The notes under the pieces are model-generated. The model saw only the letters and a list, made by a program, of their open reading frames with translations, made no database searches and was not told where the DNA came from. A stretch of DNA of 52,091 bases from RGIG4708 sp045538875 (lineage in GTDB: Bacteria > Bacillota > Clostridia > UMGS1810): positions 1 to 52,091 of the forward strand of contig JAZQEG010000011.1 in NCBI GenBank assembly GCA_045538875.1. The letters run 5' to 3'. The translations under genes were made by a program, and so were the position numbers. The first letter of the stretch is position 1. Every line of letters begins with the position of its first letter. Shown here piece by piece: positions 24,823 to 32,912 of this stretch.

Positions 24823-25670
24823 ATGTAATCTCCGTTAATCGTTTTTTGTGCTATTACAACTCTGTCAAGGCCTGCAAAGTCTTTTAAAACCTTGATGTCA
24901 GTGTATTTTTCACGCAAAATGCCGCATATGTCATCTGCCTGCTCACAGCCGATTTCGTAAATGAGCAATCCATCTGGCTTTAACACCTCATATGCATTTT
25001 GGCTTATTTTGCGGTAAAAGTCAAGCCCGTCGCATCCGCCGTCAAGGGCAATGTGCGGCTCATATTGTGCCACATCGGTGTCAAGGCTTTTTATATCGCC
25101 CGATTTTATGTATGGAGGATTTGACACAACAATGTCAAATTCTTCTCCAAAATTGTATTTTTCAAGGGCGTTTGCCTCAAATACATTTACTCTGCTGTTT
25201 ACGCCGTGTTTTTTTGCATTTTGTTTTGCAACTCTCACAGCTGTTGGGCTTATGTCTATTGCAGTAATATTGGAATTCTTTAAATAAAATGCAAGTGATA
25301 CTGCAATTATGCCCGAGCCTGTGCAAACATCGAGGATGTTTGCTTTTGACGGCTTTTGTGACAATATATACTCTATAATGTGCTCTGTTTCGGGGCGGGG
25401 TATAAGAACACCACGCTCTATATCAAACTCAAGGCTCATAAACTCTCGGCTTCCTGTAATATACGCAACAGGCTCGTGATTTAGCCGTCTGTTTATAAAA
25501 CTTATATATTTTTGCAAAAGCTCATCGGGCAGTTGGGTGAGTGCATTTACCGATATGCCAATGTCATCATATCCTGTTACATACTTTAAAAGCACTCTGC
25601 TATCTGTGGCATCAATGCCGTTTTGCTTTAAAAGGCAGCTGCCGTATTTAAGGGCATCGCGTATTACCAT
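24819..25670 (-). CDS. prmC: Peptide chain release factor N5-glutamine methyltransferase
   Basis: A 283-residue SAM-dependent enzyme that methylates the Gln of the GGQ motif in release factors. The N-terminal helical domain (1-75) is followed by the Rossmann fold with the SAM loop LDVCTGSGII (113-122) and the catalytic NPPY (184-187). The start lies 7 bases inside the DUF1385 gene end, and the stop overlaps the deacetylase start, so the three are translated as a unit. In most Clostridia prfA follows prmC; here a polysaccharide deacetylase takes that place. Confidence 0.93.
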   Translation of the reverse strand: MVIRDALKYGSCLLKQNGIDATDSRVLLKYVTGYDDIGISVNALTQLPDELLQKYISFINRRLNHEPVAYITGSREFMSLEFDIERGVLIPRPETEHIIEYILSQKPSKANILDVCTGSGIIAVSLAFYLKNSNITAIDISPTAVRVAKQNAKKHGVNSRVNVFEANALEKYNFGEEFDIVVSNPPYIKSGDIKSLDTDVAQYEPHIALDGGCDGLDFYRKISQNAYEVLKPDGLLIYEIGCEQADDICGILREKYTDIKVLKDFAGLDRVVIAQKTINGDYI

Positions 25671-26617
25671 TTGTCATCCTCTTTGTTTTGGGGTATAACT
25701 GCTTTGATTGATTTGAGTGCCACTTCAAGCTGGCTTTGGTCGGGCTCTCTTGTTGTAAGATACTGAAGCCACAAACCAGGCTTTGTAAGAAATTTTACTA
25801 TTTTGTTGTCGCTTTTTCCTGCAATTTTAAGAATTTCGTAAGATACCCCTGCAACCACGGGCAGCAAAAGCAATCTGTACAAAAGCCTTACAAAAAAGTT
25901 TGTGCCCTCCCACGGCAAAAGCGCAAAAAATATTATTGAAATTATCATTACTATAAGCAAAAAGCTTGTTCCGCATCTGGGGTGAAGCCTTGGGCATTTT
26001 GCTGCATTTTCCACAGTTAATTCCATACCTGCTTCGTAGCAGGCAATGCTTTTGTGCTCAGCACCATGGTACTCAAATACTCTTTGAATATCCTTCATTT
26101 GTGAAATTGCAATTATATAAACTGCAAATATTACCATTTTAATAATGCCCTCTGCTGTGTTGAGAATAATAGTGTTGCTTGTAAATTTAGCCAAAATGCT
26201 CGACAAAAAGTGTGGCAGCATCATAAACAAAAGCACGCTGAACACAACTGCAACAATTACCGCAAAGTAAATGGCAATGTCTTTTATTTTGTCGCCCAGC
26301 TTGTCATCAAGCCATTTTTCAAATTTTGACTGAGCTTCAATTTCACCGTCATCAATGTCGTACTGCTCTGCCGAAAACATAAGGCATTTTACCCCTGTAA
26401 CCATAGAAGAAAAAAAGTTTATAACACCGCGAAGTACAGGTATTTTTGAAAGCTTTGAAGTAGTGGCATTTACAGGCAGCTCCTGCATAACAATTTCACC
26501 TGATGATTTGCGCACTGCTGTAGCAATCAGCTTTGGACCGCGCATCATAACGCCCTCCATAACTGCCTGACCGCCTATAGATGTAATATGACAGCATTTA
26601 TTTTTGTTGTTGCTCAT
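25664..26617 (-). CDS. DUF1385 membrane protein (YqhQ-like)
   Basis: A 317-residue membrane protein of a family widespread in Firmicutes and close to prmC. The signature GGQAVMEGVMMRGPK is at residues about 15-30, followed by about five hydrophobic segments and the conserved FEYHGAEHKSIACYEAG and CPRLHPRCGTSFLL around residues 180-225. The biochemical role is not established. RBS AAAGGTGG precedes ATG 26617. It leads the operon running through prmC, the deacetylase, asnA and PAP2. Confidence 0.88.
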   Translation of the reverse strand: MSNNKNKCCHITSIGGQAVMEGVMMRGPKLIATAVRKSSGEIVMQELPVNATTSKLSKIPVLRGVINFFSSMVTGVKCLMFSAEQYDIDDGEIEAQSKFEKWLDDKLGDKIKDIAIYFAVIVAVVFSVLLFMMLPHFLSSILAKFTSNTIILNTAEGIIKMVIFAVYIIAISQMKDIQRVFEYHGAEHKSIACYEAGMELTVENAAKCPRLHPRCGTSFLLIVMIISIIFFALLPWEGTNFFVRLLYRLLLLPVVAGVSYEILKIAGKSDNKIVKFLTKPGLWLQYLTTREPDQSQLEVALKSIKAVIPQNKEDDKW

Positions 26618-26667
26618 AAAACTACCACCTTTGTACCAAAGTAAAAATAACTTCCCATTGTATTTGT

Positions 26668-26696
26668 ATTATACTACAATATTTAAAATTAGTCAA
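26668..26696 (-). promoter_or_regulatory. Promoter of the DUF1385-prmC-deacetylase-asnA-PAP2 operon
   Basis: Minus strand: TTGACT (26696-26691), 17-base spacer, TATAAT (26673-26668). Near-consensus sigma-A. Confidence 0.8.
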
Positions 26697-26730
26697 TGAA
26701 CAGAATGTAAATGTTGATAACCTTGCATCA

Positions 26731-26840
26731 GGTATTAAAATTAAACCCGAGTGGTATTAATTTAACACCAGTAGGGTATAAAAAACATACCTGACCGGTT
26801 TAAATTTAACACCCGACAGGTTTTAAAATTAGACCCAACT
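26731..26840. repeat. Five contiguous 22-bp iteron-like direct repeats plus AT-rich tract
   Basis: Units start at 26731, 26753, 26775, 26797 and 26819, each exactly 22 bases, opening GGTATTAAAATT or a variant and ending near AACCCGACA; unit three is the most divergent. An AT-rich segment with TATATAAAAAC in tandem follows (about 26845-26885). The 458-base gap 26618-27075 has no gene. The arrangement resembles plasmid replication iterons or a relic of a replication-initiator gene containing them. The remaining bases to 27034 show nothing else I can identify. Confidence 0.75.
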
Positions 26841-27034
26841 AATACTAATATATAAAAACTATATATAAAAACTATATATTAAAAATAATAATCAAGGCGA
26901 TTACAGGCAATTTATATTATCACTTAAAAAACTTTTGTTGTTTTTTATACTTTTGGTAGGCGAAACAGTGTGTTTATTATGTTATTATTAAAAGTGTAAT
27001 CTGCAGACATAATTTGTACACCTTATAGTAACCA

Positions 27035-27072
27035 TAAAAAAGCAGGAGACCTCCGTTTTTCAGGCCCCCTGC
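27035..27072 (-). terminator. Terminator after the AlaX-type gene
   Basis: Leftward stem GCAGGGGGCCT with AGGTCTCCTGC, then T6. Confidence 0.75.
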
Positions 27073-27075
27073 ATA

Positions 27076-28221
27076 TTAACAAAAGTACTTTTTTATTTGT
27101 TGCTTTGTTGCTTTAAAGCTACCCGATGCAATGCTGCCTCTGCCGCCGCCTCTGCCCCAAAGGGCTTCGTTTGCCTGCTTTACAAAAGGCATAATATCGC
27201 CGCTTTTTACCGCCATTGTGTATTTGTAGCTCTCGTTGTCGCTACCTGCAAGAGCTATTGCCACACCGCCTGCTTTTAAAGCAAGCCCCGATGCAACTGT
27301 GTGCAGATAATTTGCAGGAAGGTCATTGCAAAATACGCATATGTTACCGTCGCTTGGCGCAGCAGATTGCACAATGGATTTTGCCATCAGGTTATACAGC
27401 TCATTTATCTTTTGTTTTAGCTTTCCGTTGTCGTCACTGAGCTTTTTTACCGCCTCCGCAATTTCGGGCTGCTTTGCAGATAACAGGTTGGAGATTTGCA
27501 CATTTCTTTTAAGTCTTTCGTCGTAGTCTGCAACCGCTAAAGAGCCGCAAAGGATGTTGAGCCTCATACCGCCTTTGTAATTAATGGCATCAAGTATTTT
27601 TATTATACCTATTTCCCCTGTGTATTTTACATGAGGGGCACAGCATGCGCACATATCAACATCACCTATATTAACAATGCGCACATCGCCGTCAATGTCG
27701 GTTTTGCAACGATACTCTAAGTTTTTTAGCTCGTTTTTATCGGGATAATAAGCTATTACAGGCATATTGCGGTAAATTGCCTCGTTTGCCTTTGTTTGTA
27801 TAATATTAAGCTGCTCATTTGTAAGCGGTTTGTCAAGGTCCATTGTCACATAGCCGTCACCCAAGTGAAAACCAACATTTTCGCACCCGTAAAGCGAGTG
27901 TGCAATGCCGCATATAATATGCTCACCGCTGTGGTTTTGCATATTGGAAAATCTTAAGTCAAAGTCAATTTGGCCGCTAACTGTTTTGCCAATTTCAAAC
28001 GGGGTGCTTGTGTAGTGGTAAATTGTATCACCCAAAAGCTCTACATGCGTAACCTCAATGCCGTCAAGTGTGCCTCTGTCGGCGCACTGTCCGCCCTCCT
28101 CGGGGAAAAACAATGTTTGGTTAAGCTCTGTTTTGTAGCCGTCTTTAACTTTTTGGCAGCTTACAACAGTTGCTTCAAATTGGGTTGCAAAGCTGTCGTT
28201 ATCATATAATTTGATGGTCAT
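27076..28221 (-). CDS. AlaX-type trans-editing protein (alanyl-tRNA synthetase editing and DHHA1 domains)
   Basis: A 381-residue stand-alone relative of the alanyl-tRNA synthetase editing half. It carries zinc-binding motifs HSGEH (His97/His101) and C-C-A-P-H (Cys193/His197), typical of the tRNA_SAD domain that removes Ser or Gly from mischarged tRNA-Ala. A coiled linker (about 240-285) leads into a DHHA1-like C-terminus ending in the glycine-rich GRGGGRGSIASGS. There is no catalytic synthetase domain, so it acts in trans. CAGGAG lies 7 bases before ATG 28221. It follows the icd terminator, so it may be partly read from the acn-icd promoter. Confidence 0.88.
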   Translation of the reverse strand: MTIKLYDNDSFATQFEATVVSCQKVKDGYKTELNQTLFFPEEGGQCADRGTLDGIEVTHVELLGDTIYHYTSTPFEIGKTVSGQIDFDLRFSNMQNHSGEHIICGIAHSLYGCENVGFHLGDGYVTMDLDKPLTNEQLNIIQTKANEAIYRNMPVIAYYPDKNELKNLEYRCKTDIDGDVRIVNIGDVDMCACCAPHVKYTGEIGIIKILDAINYKGGMRLNILCGSLAVADYDERLKRNVQISNLLSAKQPEIAEAVKKLSDDNGKLKQKINELYNLMAKSIVQSAAPSDGNICVFCNDLPANYLHTVASGLALKAGGVAIALAGSDNESYKYTMAVKSGDIMPFVKQANEALWGRGGGRGSIASGSFKATKQQIKKYFC

Positions 28222-28237
28222 AAGTGAACTCCTGTTA

Positions 28238-28270
28238 AAATCACAGACCGCACAAATAATATGCGGTCTG
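28238..28270 (-). terminator. Hairpin between icd and the AlaX gene
   Basis: Perfect 9-bp stem (CAGACCGCA with TGCGGTCTG) with a short, weak T-run leftward; probably a partial terminator. Confidence 0.55.
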
Positions 28271-28278
28271 AATAATGT

Positions 28279-29490
28279 TTAAATTAATTTTTCAAGACGA
28301 AGTTTAACCTCTTTAAGAAAGTCCTCTGTGTTTACCTTTTTTTTGTCGGTAAGTGCAGAAAGGGCATAAAGGTCACCTGTCATAACCCCTTCTTCGATAG
28401 TCTGGATTGTAGCTTTTTCAAGTTTTTTTGCAAAGTCGCAAAGCTCCTTGTTTCCATCAAGTTCACCGCGTTTGTTGAGTGCGCCTGTCCATGCAAAAAG
28501 TGTGGCAACACTGTTAGTAGAGGTTTCTTCGCCCTTTAAATGCTTGTAGTAGTGGCGCTGAACAGTTCCGTGAGCAGCCTCGTATTCGTAAATGCCCTCG
28601 GGGGATACAAGCACACTTGTCATCATTGCAAGAGAGCCGTAAGCAGTAGCTACCATATCGCACATAACATCACCGTCATAGTTTTTGCATGCCCATATAT
28701 AGCCGCCGTTTGAGCGTACAACACGGGCAACGGCATCGTCTATGAGTGTGTAAAAGTATTGTATGCCAAGCTGGTCAAATTTTTGCTTGTATTCATTTTC
28801 GTAAATTTCGGCAAATATATCTTTAAAGCGATGGTCATATTTTTTTGAAATAGTGTCTTTTGTGGCAAACCACAAATCCTGCTTTGTATCAAGTGCAAAG
28901 TTAAAGCAGCAGCGCGCAAAGCTTGCAATTGAGTCATCTTTGTTGTGCAGACCCTGAACAATGCCGTCTGTGCCATCAAAATCGTGAATAAGCTGCTTTG
29001 TTACATTGCCGTCTTTGCTTGTGCACACAAGCTCAACCTTTGAGCCTTCATCTACCCTCATTTCGGTATTTTTGTAAACATCGCCGTATGCGTGTCGTGC
29101 AATGGTAATAGGCTTTGTCCATGTTGGGATATACGCAGTTATGCCCTTAACTATAATAGGTGTGCGAAACACTGTACCGTCAAGAATTGCTCTGATGGTT
29201 CCGTTGGGTGATTTCCACATTTCCTTAAGGTTATATTCATCCATGCGTGCCGCATTTGGCGTAATAGTAGCGCATTTTACCGCAACGCCGTATTTTTTGG
29301 TTGCGTTTGCACTGTCAATTGTAACCCGGTCATCTGTCTGGTTGCGGTATTCAAGCCCCAAATCGTAATATTCGGTGTTAAGCTCAATATATGGTTTTAA
29401 AAGAATGTCTTTTATCATTTGCCAGATTATTCTGGTCATTTCGTCCCCGTCCATCTCAACAAGAGGGGTTTTCATAACAATTTTTGACAT
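28279..29490 (-). CDS. icd: NADP-dependent isocitrate dehydrogenase (eukaryote-like type)
   Basis: A 403-residue enzyme that converts isocitrate to 2-oxoglutarate with NADPH formation. The N-terminus VEMDGDEMTRIIW, the substrate loop around SANATKKYGVAVKCATI and SPNGTIRAILDGTVFR, and the C-terminal EAAHGTVQRHYY and STNSVATLFAWTGAL match the homodimeric type shared with eukaryotes. The length fits. It is 17 bases downstream of aconitase, so the pair forms an operon that makes 2-oxoglutarate for glutamate synthesis. Citrate synthase is not in the window. Confidence 0.95.
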   Translation of the reverse strand: MSKIVMKTPLVEMDGDEMTRIIWQMIKDILLKPYIELNTEYYDLGLEYRNQTDDRVTIDSANATKKYGVAVKCATITPNAARMDEYNLKEMWKSPNGTIRAILDGTVFRTPIIVKGITAYIPTWTKPITIARHAYGDVYKNTEMRVDEGSKVELVCTSKDGNVTKQLIHDFDGTDGIVQGLHNKDDSIASFARCCFNFALDTKQDLWFATKDTISKKYDHRFKDIFAEIYENEYKQKFDQLGIQYFYTLIDDAVARVVRSNGGYIWACKNYDGDVMCDMVATAYGSLAMMTSVLVSPEGIYEYEAAHGTVQRHYYKHLKGEETSTNSVATLFAWTGALNKRGELDGNKELCDFAKKLEKATIQTIEEGVMTGDLYALSALTDKKKVNTEDFLKEVKLRLEKLI

Positions 29491-29507
29491 AATGACATTT
29501 CCTTTCT

Positions 29508-31436
29508 TTAGTTGTTTTTTGTATAATTCAAAAGTCCGCCTGCATAAAGCATTTGTTTTTGGCGCTCAGATACATTTAGCACCACATTAAAGCTTGCACC
29601 CTTTGTTTTGTTTGATGCACAAAGCACATCGCCTTTTTGTATCTGTTCTTTTACATTTGGGATAACTATTACATCGCCCTGCTCGATTTTGTCGTAGTCA
29701 CTTTCATTTTCAAACACCAGCGGCAAAATGCCTGCGTTTACAAGGTTAGACATATGTATTCGGGCAAACGATTTAACAATAACAGCTTTTACCCCAAGGT
29801 ATAGCGGAGCAAGTGCTGCATGCTCTCTTGATGAGCCCTGACCGTAGTTTGAGCCGCCTATTATTACGCTCTGGCCAAGCTCCTTTGCCCTTTGCGGAAA
29901 GCTTTCGTCACATACTGCAAAGCAGTGCTTTGAAATTTCGGGGATGTTTGAACGCAGCGGCAGTATTTTTGCACCTGCAGGCATAATGTGGTCTGTTGTA
30001 ATGTTGTCGCCAACCTTGAGGCTGCACACGCAGTCTATAGTTTTAACAAGAGGCTCAGCCACAGGGAATGGCTTAATGTTTGGCCCGCGCAGTATTTCAA
30101 TATTTTTTGCGTCCTGCTCGCTTGCAGGAGGTGTAATCATATTGTCGTTTATAACAAACTTTTCGGGCATTTTAAACTCAGGCATATCGCCAATTTCTCT
30201 AGGGTCGGTAAGCACGCCGTTAATTGCCGATATTGCCGCCATTTCGGGAGATACAAGGTAAATTTGACCGTCTTTTGTGCCCGAGCGGCCCTCAAAGTTG
30301 CGGTTAAATGTTCGAAGTGATATGCCCTTTGAGTTAGGTGACTGGCCCATACCTATGCAAGGTCCGCATGCACTTTCAAGTATTCGCGCACCTGCATCTA
30401 TCATATCGGAGAGTGCTCCGTTTTGAGCAAGCATATTGAGCACCTGCTTTGAGCCGGGCGCAATAGAAAGCGACACATCAGGGTGAATGGTTTTGCCTTT
30501 GAGTATGTGTGCAACTTTAAGCATATCCATAAGCGATGAATTTGTGCACGAGCCTATGCATACCTGATCAATTTTGATTGCGCCAACCTCTTTAACCGAT
30601 TTTACATTGTCGGGTGAGTGAGGGCAGGCAAGCAGCGGCTCAAGATGTGAAAGATTAATTTCCACTGTTTCGTCATATACTGCATCATCGTCTGCACAAA
30701 GCTCTGTGTAAACATCTTCTCTGCCCTGAGCCTTAAGAAAGCTTAGTGTAATTTGGTCAGACGGGAATATTGATGTTGTTGCACCAAGCTCTGCACCCAT
30801 ATTGGTAATGGTTGCGCGCTCAGGAACCGAAAGTGTTTTTACTCCTTCGCCTGTGTATTCTATAATTTTGCCAACTCCGCCTTTAACCGAAAGCCTTTTG
30901 AGCACCTCAAGGATAACATCCTTTGCAGATACCCATGGTTTGAGTGCGCCTGTAAGCTTTACATTTACAATTTTGGGGTATGTAATGTAGTATGCACCGC
31001 CGCCCATTGCAACTGCAACATCCATACCGCCTGCACCTATTGCAATCATACCAATGCCTCCGCCTGTTGGGGTGTGGCTGTCGGAGCCTATTAGGGTTTT
31101 GCCAGGTGCGCCAAAACGCTCAAGGTGTACCTGATGGCAAATGCCATTGCCCGGTCGCGAAAAATATATGCCGTGTTTTTTTGCAACAGAGCCTATAAAG
31201 CGGTGGTCATCGGCATTTTCAAAGCCCGATTGCAATGTGTTGTGGTCGATATATGCAACAGAACGCTCTGTTTTAACCCTAGGCACGCCCATTGCCTCAA
31301 ATTCGAGGTAAGCCATTGTGCCTGTTGCGTCCTGAGTGAGTGTCTGGTCAATTTTTATTCCTATTTCCTGTCCTTTTACAAACTCACCGTCTACAATGTG
31401 AGCTTTGAGGATTTTTTCTGCAAGTGTAAGTCCCAT
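29508..31436 (-). CDS. Aconitate hydratase
   Basis: A 642-residue monomeric aconitase interconverting citrate and isocitrate. The iron-sulfur Cys ligands are visible in GSCTNSSLMD and ACGPCIGMG. Also visible are GSDSHTPTGGGIGM near residue 115 and the swivel-domain active-site segment GSSREHAALAP near 540. The short length places it in the compact bacterial group related to LeuC-LeuD fusions. ATG 31436 was preferred over 31448, which overlaps the AAAGGATGG ribosome binding site. First gene of the acn-icd unit. Confidence 0.93.
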   Translation of the reverse strand: MGLTLAEKILKAHIVDGEFVKGQEIGIKIDQTLTQDATGTMAYLEFEAMGVPRVKTERSVAYIDHNTLQSGFENADDHRFIGSVAKKHGIYFSRPGNGICHQVHLERFGAPGKTLIGSDSHTPTGGGIGMIAIGAGGMDVAVAMGGGAYYITYPKIVNVKLTGALKPWVSAKDVILEVLKRLSVKGGVGKIIEYTGEGVKTLSVPERATITNMGAELGATTSIFPSDQITLSFLKAQGREDVYTELCADDDAVYDETVEINLSHLEPLLACPHSPDNVKSVKEVGAIKIDQVCIGSCTNSSLMDMLKVAHILKGKTIHPDVSLSIAPGSKQVLNMLAQNGALSDMIDAGARILESACGPCIGMGQSPNSKGISLRTFNRNFEGRSGTKDGQIYLVSPEMAAISAINGVLTDPREIGDMPEFKMPEKFVINDNMITPPASEQDAKNIEILRGPNIKPFPVAEPLVKTIDCVCSLKVGDNITTDHIMPAGAKILPLRSNIPEISKHCFAVCDESFPQRAKELGQSVIIGGSNYGQGSSREHAALAPLYLGVKAVIVKSFARIHMSNLVNAGILPLVFENESDYDKIEQGDVIVIPNVKEQIQKGDVLCASNKTKGASFNVVLNVSERQKQMLYAGGLLNYTKNN

Positions 31437-31468
31437 CTGTATTACCATCCTTTAATAAAATTATATAT

Positions 31469-31498
31469 ATTATATATCCAACTACCTTATTTCGTCAA
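31469..31498 (-). promoter_or_regulatory. Promoter of the aconitase-icd operon
   Basis: Minus strand: TTGACG (31498-31493), 18-base spacer, TATAAT (31474-31469). Confidence 0.65.
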
Positions 31499-31516
31499 GA
31501 CATATCGTGCTATATT

Positions 31517-31765
31517 TTAACTGTTAATAAGCTCAATTTTTTTGTCTCTTGTGAGCTTTTTTATTGCACATTCACGCCTTAGGGCCTCGCTTTTTGTATC
31601 AAAACACTCAATATGCACCATTTTAACAGGCAGGCGGCACCTTGTATATTTGGCACCTGTGCCCAAGTTGTGAGCTTTTTGGCGCTCTTTTGGGTTGGTG
31701 GTATATCCACAGTAAAGTGTGCCGTCGGCACACTCAAGTATGTATGTGTAATGCTTTTGAGACAT
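31517..31765 (-). CDS. GIY-YIG domain protein (UPF0213/YhbQ-like)
   Basis: An 82-residue single-domain protein. The YTYILECADGTLYCGYT segment contains the GIY-YIG core in degenerate form (Y-I-L ... Y-C-G), followed by ERQKAHNLGTGAKYT and the R-x-(6)-E helix (EALRRECAIKKLT). Members of this small family are putative DNA-repair-associated nucleases of unknown substrate. It stands alone between the aconitase promoter and a MITE-like repeat. Confidence 0.87.
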   Translation of the reverse strand: MSQKHYTYILECADGTLYCGYTTNPKERQKAHNLGTGAKYTRCRLPVKMVHIECFDTKSEALRRECAIKKLTRDKKIELINS

Positions 31766-31802
31766 TTTTGCTCACCTGCTTGTAAATAATAAATATTTAT
31801 AT

Positions 31803-31952
31803 TAAGATAAGTTTTATAAAGGAATAATCCAATGTCAAAATCTGTGCAAACTCTGTTTTGCACCGATTTTGCCTTGAAATGTGCGTTTTTTGAACGCAGT
31901 TTGCGGATTGCAGCATTTCGTTTAAAATTTGTCCTTTACAAAACTTATCTTA
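31803..31952. mobile_element. Complete MITE-like element (reference copy)
   Basis: 150 bp, non-coding, with terminal inverted repeats: TAAGATAAGTTTTATAAAGG at the left, and the complement of it (CCTTTACAAAACTTATCTTA) at the right. Inside lie a CAAACTCTGTTTTGCACCG block and the GAACGCAGTTTGCGGATTGC block shared with other copies. The ends are compatible with a TA target duplication, as in Tc1/mariner-type elements. Five further partial or decayed copies are in the window. Confidence 0.75.
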
Positions 31953-31980
31953 TCATATTAATCATAAAAATTCAACACTG

Positions 31981-32009
31981 TTGAATTTTGGTAAAATTTA
32001 TGTTACAAT
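31981..32009 (+). promoter_or_regulatory. Promoter of the FtsZ-like gene
   Basis: TTGAAT (31981-31986), 17-base spacer, TACAAT (32004-32009), about 20 bases before the ribosome binding site GAGGTGG. Confidence 0.7.
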
Positions 32010-32035
32010 AAATTTATAATACACAATGAGGTGGT

Positions 32036-32860
32036 ATGGTGTTTAAGGTAGGCACAAATATAATAGGTATAGGCAATGCAGGTATACAGGCAGTAAACAC
32101 TGCATCAAAGTGCAATTTTACAGGGGCAAAATTTGTTACTGTGGGAGGCGCAGGCACGCTTTCAAAAGCTGAATTTAACTGCCAATCCAAAATAGATTTT
32201 ATGGCAATTGCCGAAAAGCTGTATATGTCACAAACCGATACATCCTTTGTAATTGCCGACTGCTCGGTGCCGCCCGATGCTGCACTTTGCTGCGAAATAT
32301 GCGCCGTATCATCACTTATGAACGCACTTACAGTTGCAATTGTGCATCTTCCGTCGTCAAAACACCCAAGCTACAATGCAGCAATGGAATATGTGGATGA
32401 GCTCCACGAAATGGCACATGGAGTTGTGGTAATTAACGATGGTTATATTGATAAATTTGATTTGGAAGCAGCCAGATTTCTTTTTGCAGTTTCGTCGGCC
32501 TGTGATGTAAACTCGCAAAAGCGAATATCAACATATGATGAACTTAAAAAAATATTTACTCAAAAAAATAATATGTATTTTGCATCGGTAAAAACAAACA
32601 CTCAAACCGACAGCCACAAATACAAGGCAGCTTGCCTTGCTCTGTGCCTTGAAAGCCAGACACATCTTGACATAGCAACAAATCTTACATATGTTATTGC
32701 ATCAAACGGCGAAACAGACAAAAATATTTTAGCCGAATACATAAATTGTGTTGACCAAAAAAACATTTCGTATCTTTTGACCAAAAAGCTTTGTGTGTCC
32801 CAAAAGGATGAACGTCTTGGCAATGGCGAATTTATGTTTTCGGTGCTTGTGTCACAATAA
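32036..32860 (+). CDS. Divergent FtsZ/tubulin-like protein lacking the GTP-binding signature
   Basis: A 274-residue soluble protein. Residues 4-52 (NIIGIGNAGIQAVNTA, then FVTVGG..., LSKAEFNCQ) follow the N-terminal FtsZ layout IGVGGGGxNAVN...LSKAE. Residues 70-140 (FVIADCSVPPDAALCCEICA, then NALTVAIVHLPSSKHPSYNAA and ELHEMAHGVVVINDGYID) align with FtsZ strands S4-S5. The tubulin motif GGGTGTG is replaced by DCSVPPDAA. It should keep the fold but not bind GTP normally. ATG 36 and GTG 32039 are both possible starts (GAGGTGG at 32029-32034 is closer to optimal for 32039). It is followed by a membrane protein. Function unknown. Confidence 0.5.
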   Translation: MVFKVGTNIIGIGNAGIQAVNTASKCNFTGAKFVTVGGAGTLSKAEFNCQSKIDFMAIAEKLYMSQTDTSFVIADCSVPPDAALCCEICAVSSLMNALTVAIVHLPSSKHPSYNAAMEYVDELHEMAHGVVVINDGYIDKFDLEAARFLFAVSSACDVNSQKRISTYDELKKIFTQKNNMYFASVKTNTQTDSHKYKAACLALCLESQTHLDIATNLTYVIASNGETDKNILAEYINCVDQKNISYLLTKKLCVSQKDERLGNGEFMFSVLVSQ

Positions 32861-32912
32861 CAGGTGTTAATGGCATCTGTTACAAATAAAGTTTGGCGGA
32901 ATGGAGATAGTT

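Noticed and set aside
26731..26840. Tandem 22-bp units as a CRISPR array
   Set aside because: Units are contiguous and degenerate with no spacers between them, and no cas genes are present.
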